30,835 nucleotides of DNA from JBKECA01 sp047973435 (GTDB lineage Bacteria > Planctomycetota > Planctomycetia > Planctomycetales > Planctomycetaceae), in contig JBKECA010000207.1 in the NCBI GenBank assembly GCA_047973435.1, positions 1 through 30,835 of the forward strand, read 5' to 3'. How positions within the stretch are numbered: position 1 is the first letter of the stretch; the number at the start of each line of letters is the position of its first letter. The position numbers and the translations under genes are program-made. Below the pieces are notes generated by a model that did no database searches, was not told where the DNA came from, and was given only the letters and a program-made list of their open reading frames with translations. Below are positions 8,453 through 15,617 of this stretch, one piece after another.

Positions 8453-9841
8453 ATGGCTTGTCGAGGAAGCTGGCGCAGAGAAATAATGGTGATGGCACTT
8501 CTGGGGATTTGTCTCAGCGCGACCGGCTGGGCCGATGACTCCACGGCGCAGCATCGCGTCGCGACGTTTTCGGCCGACGTCACGATCCCGCTTGAGCATC
8601 GTTGCATGGGGCTCTTGCCGACGAAGTCTCGCCGCGTGGCGGATCCGCTGGAGGCCCACGGATTCGTACTGCTGGGACCGGCACAGCCGATTGTGTTTGT
8701 GGCGATCGACTGGTGTGAGATCAGAAACGGCGCCTACGACGCGTGGCGAGACGGGCTGGCCGTAGCAGCACAAACATCACGCGAACGGGTGATGGTCTGC
8801 GCTCTGCATCAGCACGACGCTCCTGTGACCGATGCTGGTGCCGCCCGGTTACTGCGAGAGGCGGGGCTGCCGGGGGAACTGTACGACGAAGCGTTCCACG
8901 CGGAGGCCATCGAGCGGGTTGCGGCGGCGTTGCGAGACGGCCTGCAATCAACCACGCTCATCTCACATGTGGGGGTCGGCGTCGCAAATGTGGAGCGGAT
9001 TGCCTCCAACCGCCGGGTGGTGCGAGCGGATGGTCGTGTGGCTTTTGACCGTGGCAGTCGCAGCGCCGGCGACCCCGTTCACAGCGCGGCACCCGAGGGG
9101 GAAATCGATCCGCAGGTCAAGACCCTGTCGTTCTGGAATGGGGAACATCCCGTTGTGGCGCTCAGCGTTTATGCCACGCATCCGATGAGTCGCTACGGTG
9201 CGGGAATCGTCTCGGCCGATTTTGTCGGTCTGGCGCGACGGGAACGTCAGCAGGCGACCCCCGACACCTTGCAGATTTACGCCAGTGGCTGCAGCGGCGA
9301 TGTCACCGCAGGAAAGTACAACGACGGTTCCGATGCAGATCGTGTCGGTCTGATTTCGCGGCTGGCCGCTGGCATGGAACAGGCCTGGGTCGCCACAGTC
9401 AAGACGCCCCTGGAACAAGTGGAGTTCCGCAGCACGCCCCTGCTGCTGGAGTACTATCAGCATCTGGAACTGCAGCCGAACCGACTGCGGACAAAACTGG
9501 CCGACACGACTGCCCGCGTGGAAGACCGCATCTACGCGGCGATGGGACTCTCCTGCTGGGAGCGGGTTCAGTCCGGACAGCCAATCGATCTGGTCTGCCT
9601 GGATGTGGGGCCCGCGCAGGTGGTGCTGTTTCCGGGCGAGTCGTTCGTGGGCTACCCGTTGTTGGCGCAAGAGCTTTCGCCCGACAGCACGGTCCTGTCG
9701 GTTGGCTACGGCGAATGCTGGCCCGGCTATATTCCAACCGATGCCGCCTTTGCCGATCACTTCCACGACAAATGGCTATGGGTGGCGCCGGGGTCGGAGC
9801 GTCGGGTGCGGACGGCGCTGCTCAAAGTGCTGCGGCACTGA
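8453..9841 (+). CDS. Secreted neutral/alkaline ceramidase-like hydrolase
   Basis: The 462-residue product begins with a signal peptide (MACRGSWRREIMVMALLGIC, cleavage near GWA at about 27). The body resembles the N-terminal domain of neutral/alkaline non-lysosomal ceramidases. It has an HxH motif in CALHQHDAP (His119, His121) where the family has its zinc-binding GTHTHSGP, a second zinc-type His in YATHPMSRYG (His243), and SGDVT (281-285) matching the family's GDVSPN region. It is shorter than true ceramidases and lacks an obvious C-terminal Ig-like domain. The substrate is therefore uncertain: an amide bond in a lipid or another compound. Upstream in-frame ATGs exist, but the ATG at 8453 has GAGG 7 nt before it. 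It is divergent from the protease trio across about 230 bp. Confidence 0.82.
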   Translation: MACRGSWRREIMVMALLGICLSATGWADDSTAQHRVATFSADVTIPLEHRCMGLLPTKSRRVADPLEAHGFVLLGPAQPIVFVAIDWCEIRNGAYDAWRDGLAVAAQTSRERVMVCALHQHDAPVTDAGAARLLREAGLPGELYDEAFHAEAIERVAAALRDGLQSTTLISHVGVGVANVERIASNRRVVRADGRVAFDRGSRSAGDPVHSAAPEGEIDPQVKTLSFWNGEHPVVALSVYATHPMSRYGAGIVSADFVGLARRERQQATPDTLQIYASGCSGDVTAGKYNDGSDADRVGLISRLAAGMEQAWVATVKTPLEQVEFRSTPLLLEYYQHLELQPNRLRTKLADTTARVEDRIYAAMGLSCWERVQSGQPIDLVCLDVGPAQVVLFPGESFVGYPLLAQELSPDSTVLSVGYGECWPGYIPTDAAFADHFHDKWLWVAPGSERRVRTALLKVLRH

Positions 9842-9849
9842 GCGCTCAG
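9838..9849. repeat. Perfect palindrome containing both convergent stop codons
   Basis: CTGAGCGCTCAG is a perfect 12-bp palindrome. The TGA of the plus-strand hydrolase (9839-9841) and the TGA of the minus-strand gene (9846-9848 read in reverse) are its two symmetric halves, so the genes end 4 bp apart. Confidence 0.8.
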
Positions 9850-10136
9850 TTCGCGCTGAACGGAATCGGGTGCGTCAGTTGCAGCTTCAGGTAGCGCTCG
9901 CCGTTGGTGTCGTAGCAGTACAACGTGTTGTGGTCGGCCGACCAGACGGCGCTCAGTCGCACCAGTCGCGGACCATGCACAAAGAACTGCACTCCGCAGA
10001 CGGACTCCCCCTTTCGGAGAGCCAACTCGTGCAGCCGGGATTCACTTAGTAGTAGATTCTCCTTCGCGCACAGAGTTTCGTGTACGAAGGATCGCAGTTC
10101 GTCGAGGGTCGTCAGTTCCGGGGTGTCGGTCGTCAT
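9846..10136 (-). CDS. Small conserved hypothetical protein of planctomycete type (96 residues)
   Basis: The frame can be extended upstream to 10421, but that part is Arg/Pro-rich and looks non-coding. From the ATG at 10136 the protein (MTTDTPELTTLDELRSFVHE onward) is coherent. It has an N-terminal helix, then LLLSESRLHELALRKGE, then a beta-rich half with VCGVQFFVHGPRLVRLSAVW and NTLYCYDTNGERYLKLQL. I know proteins of this form only as unnamed conserved planctomycete proteins, with no assigned function. No signal peptide or membrane segment is visible, so it is probably cytosolic. It is convergent with the ceramidase-like gene and divergent from the methyltransferase gene. Confidence 0.7.
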   Translation of the reverse strand: MTTDTPELTTLDELRSFVHETLCAKENLLLSESRLHELALRKGESVCGVQFFVHGPRLVRLSAVWSADHNTLYCYDTNGERYLKLQLTHPIPFSAN

Positions 10137-10449
10137 TCCGTTGAGCGTCGAGGAGGAGACATCCAGAGGCAACAATTGGGTCGCGGGCCGGACTCGGCGG
10201 CGCGGCCTGCATTCGGTATCGTCCGTCACCTCGGCTCGGCTTGGAGGCAGCCTCGTTGGCCTGTCCCTCCCGCAAGACGGTCGCAGGCGGTTCATCCGGC
10301 ATAGACCGACCTGAAAACGGGTCGACTCAAGCCGCAGGCGGCAGCGTCTGCAGGTTCGAGGTAGCGCACCACCGGTACGACCGGATTGGTCCCTACACCT
10401 CCTCCCTTCGGGACGGAACAACCCCTACACGCCTCCTGACTGCACCGGC
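10137..10449. other. Divergent intergenic region with a duplicated short motif
   Basis: This is a 313-bp gap between a minus-strand and a plus-strand start. Two copies of a CCCTACAC-CTCCT motif lie at 10391-10403 and 10423-10437, separated by a small TCCC-TTC-GGGA hairpin. Read on the minus strand, the motif is GGAGG-TGTAGGG. No clear sigma70 promoter or RNA gene was recognised. Open frames here have Arg/Pro-rich content and are not convincing. Confidence 0.4.
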
Positions 10450-11250
10450 ATGAACAGCTTTCGCGATCAGAATCGCCGGGCCTGGGACCGCATGGCCGAG
10501 ACCGGTAGCCAGTTCGCCCGCGTGGCGACCGACGAGGAATGCGCCCGTCCGCTGGAAACGCTGGATTCTCGCGGCTGGCTGCCCCCGTCCGTGGCGGGGC
10601 AGAAGGTGCTGTGCCTTGCATCGGGAGGGGGCTGGCAGTCGATCCTGTATGCCACCGCTGGGGCCGATGTAACGGTCGTCGATCTCAGCCCATCGATGCT
10701 GGCCTTGGATGACCGCGAAGCGCGACGGCGGGGGCTCTCGGTACAGTTGCGTCAGCAGTCGATGGACGATCTCAGCGGCCTCGTCGATGGCAGTTTCGAC
10801 ATCGTCCACCACCCCGTCAGTACCTGCTATGTTCGCGATCTGGCTGCGGTCTATGGCGAAGTTGCCCGCGTGCTCAAGCCGGGAGGTCTGTATGTCAGCC
10901 AGCACAAACAGCCCGTCTGCCTGCAGGTGGTAGAACGGGATCGACAGGACCGCTACGTCATAGGCATTGGTTACTACCACGAGGGTCCGCTTCCGCCGGT
11001 CGCAGATGTCAGCTATCGGGAACCGGGCGCGGTTGAGTATCTGCATCGCTGGCAGGACCTGATCGGCAACTTATGCCGGGCGGGGTTCGTCGTAGAAGAC
11101 CTGATCGAGCCGAAACGGGGCGACCCCACCGCTCGCCCGGGGCACTATCGTCACCGCGGCATGTCGGTACCGCCGTTTGTTCGGATCAAGGCCCGCCGCG
11201 TCGCCACAGCGACGCAGTCCGCTCCCGCCGCGCCAATCTGGCTACCGTAA
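10450..11250 (+). CDS. Class I SAM-dependent methyltransferase
   Basis: This is a 266-residue cytosolic protein with a Rossmann-type methyltransferase core. Motif I is VLCLASGGGWQSILYA (about 53-68), followed by the acidic end of strand 2 in VTVVDLSPSM (about 74-83). Next come the motif II region SFDIVHHPVSTCYV (about 114-127) and the motif III-like VLKPGGLYVS (about 140-150). The SAM loop has GGGW instead of the common GxGxG, a variant found in Methyltransf_11/25-type enzymes. The substrate cannot be told from sequence. The C-terminal 20 residues are Ala/Pro-rich and probably disordered. No Shine-Dalgarno sequence is evident. The ATG at 10450 fits the family N-terminus (NRRAWDRMAE). Confidence 0.88.
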   Translation: MNSFRDQNRRAWDRMAETGSQFARVATDEECARPLETLDSRGWLPPSVAGQKVLCLASGGGWQSILYATAGADVTVVDLSPSMLALDDREARRRGLSVQLRQQSMDDLSGLVDGSFDIVHHPVSTCYVRDLAAVYGEVARVLKPGGLYVSQHKQPVCLQVVERDRQDRYVIGIGYYHEGPLPPVADVSYREPGAVEYLHRWQDLIGNLCRAGFVVEDLIEPKRGDPTARPGHYRHRGMSVPPFVRIKARRVATATQSAPAAPIWLP

Positions 11251-11365
11251 GGCTGCGCCGTGCATGATCGGCCACGTCATCCCTACGAGACAAGTTGCGG
11301 GTCCACTCCGTAGGCCAATTCGATCTCGACTGACCGGCTCGCATGACGATGTCCGCATGGCGGTG

Positions 11366-11866
11366 TCAGTCGGTCAGGGAAGGGGGGCTGGGACGCTTCG
11401 ATATGCTGGCCGCGAGTTGTCCGGTTTGAATGGCGCATTCGAGTGCGTTCAGCAGGGACTGCAGCGGAACCGCTTCCGGCACACTGCGGACCAGCGCGGC
11501 GCGGTGCTGCTTGACGCTGCTCTCGAACTGACTCAGGAGAGATCGCATCGATTGCAGGAACTGCAACAGTTCGAGTGGAGTGAGATCGTGTCTGCACAGT
11601 GTTGTTTCGACGTCGCTCCGGACCCGACGGAGTGCAGCCAGACGATCCCCCTGTGTTCGATACAGCAGTCCGTCCACAAGTGCGCGCCGTAAGCATCCCC
11701 GAGGATCGAACTGGTACATGGGGTCGCCGTCGAAGTAGATCGACATCGCCCCATCAGGACGCAAACCGACGACGACGGATATGTCGTTCCAATTCCATTC
11801 GGCACGGGGCGACAGTGCTGTCGCTTCCGCTAGCAGGTCTTCCCGGTTGGCTTCGTTGCGGGCCAT
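11366..11866 (-). CDS. Conserved hypothetical protein of planctomycete type (166 residues)
   Basis: The protein starts MARNEANREDLLAEATAL, continues with a beta-rich part (ISVVVGLRPDGAMSIYFDGD, then MYQFDPRGCLRRALVDGLLY) and ends with a helical stretch rich in Leu, Arg and Gln (about 85-150). The YQFDPRG-LRRA-VDG-LY signature is one I recognise from unnamed planctomycete proteins. No catalytic motif, signal peptide or membrane helix is visible. It is convergent with the methyltransferase gene (115-bp gap) and divergent from the DUF1549/DUF1553 gene. The last 15 residues are Ser/Pro-rich. Function unknown. Confidence 0.76.
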   Translation of the reverse strand: MARNEANREDLLAEATALSPRAEWNWNDISVVVGLRPDGAMSIYFDGDPMYQFDPRGCLRRALVDGLLYRTQGDRLAALRRVRSDVETTLCRHDLTPLELLQFLQSMRSLLSQFESSVKQHRAALVRSVPEAVPLQSLLNALECAIQTGQLAASISKRPSPPSLTD

Positions 11867-12022
11867 TGCGTGCGATTTTCGAAAGTGCTGACAAACAGAT
11901 CGGCTTCCAAAGGTATCATTTCAGATCGAACGGAAGGCCGCGAAGGAAGCGTCTTGTCAAGACGAAGATTCCGCGCTGTGGGGATTTGGCCACACCCCGC
12001 AACGCCGCGGCAGCGACAGATA

Positions 12023-12050
12023 TTGACACTCAAGCTGCCATTGATATGTT
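12023..12050 (+). promoter_or_regulatory. Candidate sigma70-type promoter with inverted repeat
   Basis: TTGACA at 12023-12028 (a perfect -35 match), a 16-bp spacer, and TATGTT at 12045-12050 as a -10 box lie about 118 bp upstream of the DUF1549/DUF1553 start. An inverted repeat, ATTGACA at 12022-12028 and TGTCAAT at 12050-12056, brackets the promoter core and could be an operator. This is judged by eye only. Confidence 0.42.
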
Positions 12051-12099
12051 GTCAATAGAAGGAAGTGGGGTCGTCTCGGCGACTGTGCCTCCTTTCCCG

Positions 12100-12140
12100 C
12101 CTTGCTGTCCTGCCCTAATGCCTTGCTGTCCTGCCCTAAT
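12100..12140 (+). repeat. Tandem 21-bp duplication in the 5' leader
   Basis: Two head-to-tail copies begin with CCTTGCTGTCCTGCCCTAAT, at 12100-12120 and 12121-12140. They are identical over 20 bases. The duplication lies between the candidate promoter and the ribosome-binding site of the next gene, so it lengthens the leader RNA. Confidence 0.85.
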
Positions 12141-12167
12141 TCGGTCCCGCCGTGTGAAGGAGAGATG

Positions 12168-14648
12168 ATGCTCCGCAGGCCTGCCGCCTTTGTATTCGCT
12201 GTTGTTGCCCTGCTGGCGATGGATTGCCGAGTGATGGCTGCGACGCCCAATGATTCCGCCCCGCTGCAGTCGTTGCGAGTCGACCTGGGTATGGACGGCG
12301 ATGTGCTGGAACTCCGTGGTCGCGACGCGCGACGGCAGCTGGTGCTCTCCGGTCACCACGGTGGAGAGCAGTTTCAGGATTACACCCGTCATGCGAAATA
12401 TAGTGTCGCGCCCGAGGGGATTGTCAGCGTGGATGAGACCGGGCTGGTCAAGCCGATCAGGGATGGTCAGGCCACGTTAACTGCAACGGTGGATGGCCAG
12501 TCGGCCACGCTGAAGATCGAAGTCAATCACATCGCCGATCAGCTCCCGATCAACTTCAAGAATCAGATCGTACCGGTCTTTACCAAGCTGGGGTGCAATG
12601 GCGGGGGCTGTCATGGCAAGGCTAGCGGACAGAACGGCTTTAAGTTGTCGCTGCTGGGGTTTTACCCGGAAGAAGACTACGAGTTCCTCGTCAAAGAGGC
12701 CCATGGAAGGCGGTTGTTCCCTTCCGCGCCGGAGAAGAGCCTGCTGCTGAACAAGGCTGTTGGTGCGTCGCCTCATGGCGGCGGCAAGCGAATGGAACCG
12801 GACAGCGATGAATATCGGCTGATCTACCGCTGGATCGAACAGGGAATGCCATACGGCTCGGACAACGACCCCGTGGTGGCCGGCATTCGTTGTGTGCCGG
12901 AGACCCGCTTACTCGGTCGTGGCGCCGAACAGCAGATTGCCGTGCTGGCAACCTACAGCGACGGTCGTGTCGAAGATGTGACCCGAACCGCGCTCTTCGA
13001 GCCCAACGACGCCGAACTGGCGGAGTCGGATCGGACGGGGCTGGTCAAGACACTCGACCTGTCTGGCGAGGTGGCGATCATGGCGCGCTACCAGGGGCAG
13101 GTGGCGACCTTCCGGGCAACCATTCCGCTGGGGGCGGAGATCACGCACCTGCCACCGGAGAAGAACTTTGTCGACGCTGCGGTCTTCGGCAAGCTCAAGC
13201 TGCTCGGGATTCCGCCGTCGGAACTGTGTGATGACGCGACGTTCCTGCGCCGCGTGCATGTCGACATCACCGGTACCCTGCCAACCGAGGCCGAGACGGT
13301 CGCATTCATGAATGACACCGATCCCAGCAAGCGGGACAAGCTGATCGACATACTGCTCGACAGCCCGGAGTACGCGGACTACTTCGCGAACAAATGGAAC
13401 CTCGTGCTGCGGAACAAGAAGCGGCAGGCGGAGGATCAATCGGGAACCTACGCCTTCCACGACTGGCTGTGGGACGCCATGTATGTGAACAAGCCCTACG
13501 ACCAGTTCGTGCGTGAGATCGTCACCGCCTCCGGCGATGCGGCGTACAACCCGCCGGTGATCTGGTATCGCGAGGTGACGCAGACGAACGAGCAGGTCGA
13601 AGACGTGGCCCAGCTGTTTCTGGGTCTGCGCATCCAGTGTGCCCGCTGTCACCATCACCCCTTCGAGAAGTGGAGTCAGGACGACTATTACGGCTTCTCG
13701 GCGTTCTTCAGTCGCGTCGGCCGCAAGAACCTGATTGCCAGCGAGAACCAAAGGAGTCGCGAGAAGCGGATCTTCCACAACGAAGGGAAGGCGACCGCCA
13801 CCAACCCCCGCAGCAACAAGGCCCTGATGCCGACTGGACTGGGGAGCGAGCCGCTGAACCTCCCCGACACGCGCGATCCGCGCCAGGATCTGGCGGACTG
13901 GATGGCCAGGCCGGAGAATCCGTTCTTCGCCCGGGCTCTCGTCAACCGGTACTGGAAGCACTTCTTTGATCGTGGGATTGTCGAGCCGGAAGACGACATG
14001 CGGGAGACCAACCCGCCGACCAATCCGGAGTTGCTGCAGGCGCTGGCGGAGCACTTCGTCGCCAGCGGCTACGACCTCAAACAACTGGTCCGCACGATCT
14101 GCCAGTCCTCGACCTATCAGCTGACCGCGTTTCCCAATGAGTTCAATCTGAAGGACAAGCAGAACTTCTCCCGGTACTACCCCAAGCGACTGACGGCCGA
14201 AGTCCTCTACGATGCGTTCCATCAGGTGACAGCGACCACCGAAAACTTCAGCGGTCTCCCCACCGGCACGCGCGCCGTGCAGATGCCGGACGCCTCGGTG
14301 GCACCGTACTTCCTCAAAGTCTTCGGCCAGCCGCAGGGGGACACCGCCTGTGAGTGCGAACGCTCGCAGGAGGCGAACCTCGCCCAAAGCCTGCACCTGC
14401 TCAACAGTCGCGAAGTGCAGGACAAGGTGGCCCGCGGCCGGGCCAAGGAGTTGGCTGGACAGAAGGATCGGCCGAACGAAGAGAAGATCAAAGAACTGTA
14501 CCGCTGGGTCTACAGCCGCGAGCCGGTAAGCGAAGAGATGCAGATCGCGCTTGCCCATCTGGAGAAGCACAAGGAGGCTCCGCAGACGGCGTTCGAGGAC
14601 ATCCTCTGGGCGCTCATCAATACGAAGGAGTTTTTGTTCAATCACTGA
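12168..14648 (+). CDS. Secreted DUF1549/DUF1553 haem protein with Ig-like (BIG2) domains
   Basis: The start is the second of two adjacent ATGs, since AAGGAG lies 5 nt before it. The 826-residue protein has a signal peptide (1-24, ending VMA). A BIG2-like domain (about 32-120, VDETGLVKPIRDGQATLTA) follows, then a cytochrome-like segment with CNGGGCH (143-149), a CX4CH spacing in place of CxxCH. A second Ig-like domain spans about 238-320. DUF1549 lies at about 333-500 with CARCH at 491-495. DUF1553 runs from about 573 to the end (WMARPENPFFARALVNRYWK). It is a paralogue of the gene at 947-4006 with different accessory domains. It may head a plus-strand group with the PPC and WD40 genes downstream. 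Haem attachment and surface location are inferred; the role is unknown. Confidence 0.92.
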   Translation: MLRRPAAFVFAVVALLAMDCRVMAATPNDSAPLQSLRVDLGMDGDVLELRGRDARRQLVLSGHHGGEQFQDYTRHAKYSVAPEGIVSVDETGLVKPIRDGQATLTATVDGQSATLKIEVNHIADQLPINFKNQIVPVFTKLGCNGGGCHGKASGQNGFKLSLLGFYPEEDYEFLVKEAHGRRLFPSAPEKSLLLNKAVGASPHGGGKRMEPDSDEYRLIYRWIEQGMPYGSDNDPVVAGIRCVPETRLLGRGAEQQIAVLATYSDGRVEDVTRTALFEPNDAELAESDRTGLVKTLDLSGEVAIMARYQGQVATFRATIPLGAEITHLPPEKNFVDAAVFGKLKLLGIPPSELCDDATFLRRVHVDITGTLPTEAETVAFMNDTDPSKRDKLIDILLDSPEYADYFANKWNLVLRNKKRQAEDQSGTYAFHDWLWDAMYVNKPYDQFVREIVTASGDAAYNPPVIWYREVTQTNEQVEDVAQLFLGLRIQCARCHHHPFEKWSQDDYYGFSAFFSRVGRKNLIASENQRSREKRIFHNEGKATATNPRSNKALMPTGLGSEPLNLPDTRDPRQDLADWMARPENPFFARALVNRYWKHFFDRGIVEPEDDMRETNPPTNPELLQALAEHFVASGYDLKQLVRTICQSSTYQLTAFPNEFNLKDKQNFSRYYPKRLTAEVLYDAFHQVTATTENFSGLPTGTRAVQMPDASVAPYFLKVFGQPQGDTACECERSQEANLAQSLHLLNSREVQDKVARGRAKELAGQKDRPNEEKIKELYRWVYSREPVSEEMQIALAHLEKHKEAPQTAFEDILWALINTKEFLFNH

Positions 14649-14778
14649 GAAGGGGTTGGGGGGTAGGGATTGAGGTGATTAGAGGGCGGCGTGTCCCCAG
14701 GCAGCGATTCATCGCTTCGTCCCCCACCATTCGACTTCCAGTCCGCTACAATCCGGTGCATTCACTGGAGACAACGTT

Positions 14779-15357
14779 ATGAGCACCGCGACCGCGACCC
14801 AGTACACGCCCGAAGACCTGCTGACGATGCCGGATGGCAACCGGTACGAACTCGTCGACGGTCAACTGCTGGAGAAACCGATGGGTGCAAAGTCGGATTG
14901 GGTCGGAATGCAGCTAATTGCTCAATTGATTGGATTCGTGCGTGGAAGTCGGTCCGGGGAGATATTCGGACCTGAAACCGGTTACCGTTGCTTTCGTGAA
15001 GACTCGCGGAAAGTCCGCAAGCCTGACGGTACGTTCGTGGCTTCCAGTCGGATGCCTCATGACCGGATACCGGATGGACACATCACCGTCCCCCCCGATC
15101 TCGCCTTTGAGGTGATTTCGCCCAACGACACCTACTACGAGGTCGAAGCCAAGGTGCATGAGTACCTCGATGCCGGCGTTCGACTCGTGTGGGTGCTCAA
15201 CCCCGATCTCCGCACGATCCGCGTCTACGAGGGAACAACCGGGGCCCTCAGCGAACTATCCGTCAGCGACGAACTGACCGGCGGCGACATTCTCCCCGGT
15301 TTCCGTTGTCCGGTAAGCGAACTGTTTCCGCCGGACCCAGCTGGACAGGTGGAGTGA
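14779..15357 (+). CDS. Uma2-family (DUF820) PD-(D/E)xK nuclease-like protein
   Basis: This 192-residue protein matches the Uma2/DUF820 family: YTPEDLLTMPDGNRYELVDG at the start, RKPDGTFV (Asp83), LAFEVISPNDTYYEVEAKVHEYLDAG (Glu111, Lys125) and VWVLNPDLRTIRVY. Asp83, Glu111 and Lys125 are plausible catalytic positions of the restriction-endonuclease-like fold. The family is abundant in cyanobacteria and planctomycetes. Its biological role is unclear, and links to transposons or DNA repair have been proposed. GGAG lies 8 nt before the ATG. It sits between two large secreted-protein genes and is probably an independent insertion into that group. The 86-bp repeat copy B follows 161 nt after its stop. 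Confidence 0.9.
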   Translation: MSTATATQYTPEDLLTMPDGNRYELVDGQLLEKPMGAKSDWVGMQLIAQLIGFVRGSRSGEIFGPETGYRCFREDSRKVRKPDGTFVASSRMPHDRIPDGHITVPPDLAFEVISPNDTYYEVEAKVHEYLDAGVRLVWVLNPDLRTIRVYEGTTGALSELSVSDELTGGDILPGFRCPVSELFPPDPAGQVE

Positions 15358-15518
15358 GTCAGCACGGCACACTTTTCGGAACGGGTGGCACACACTGACG
15401 AAGGAAGGGCGTGTCACCCTGACGCCTGATGGTCAGGATTGAGCATCGCGGCTGCTCCAAAGCGGCCGGGGTGCTGGGACCAGTCGCGCCCCGACGCTGT
15501 GAGATGGTTCGATCATTG

Positions 15519-15604
15519 TATACTGCCCGCGGCAGCGAGTGAGACAATTCCGACGTTTAAGCCCCGCGAGGCAAAACGTATCAACATTGGCCGCGCGCGG
15601 TAAA
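15519..15604 (-). repeat. 86-bp TATA-bounded inverted-terminal repeat element, copy B
   Basis: Read on the plus strand, the element starts TATACTGCCCGCGG and ends CCGCGCGCGGTAAA. It is the reverse complement of copies A and C, with about 9 differences from copy C over 86 positions. It ends one base before an ATG (15606) of the PPC/coiled-coil gene, so it occupies that gene's immediate 5' region. An inner hairpin, ACGTTT...AAACGT with a nested GCC/GGC pair, can form. Confidence 0.85.
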
Positions 15605-15617
15605 AATGAGAGTCCAC

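Noticed and set aside
10137..10421. Upstream extension of the 96-residue protein gene
   Set aside because: The added 95 residues are Arg/Pro/Cys-rich and unlike the coherent part after the ATG at 10136.
12909..14645. Long open frame on the minus strand opposite the DUF1549/DUF1553 gene
   Set aside because: The plus strand has clear family motifs and a good ribosome-binding site. The antisense frame has no recognisable domain and reflects GC-rich codon bias.
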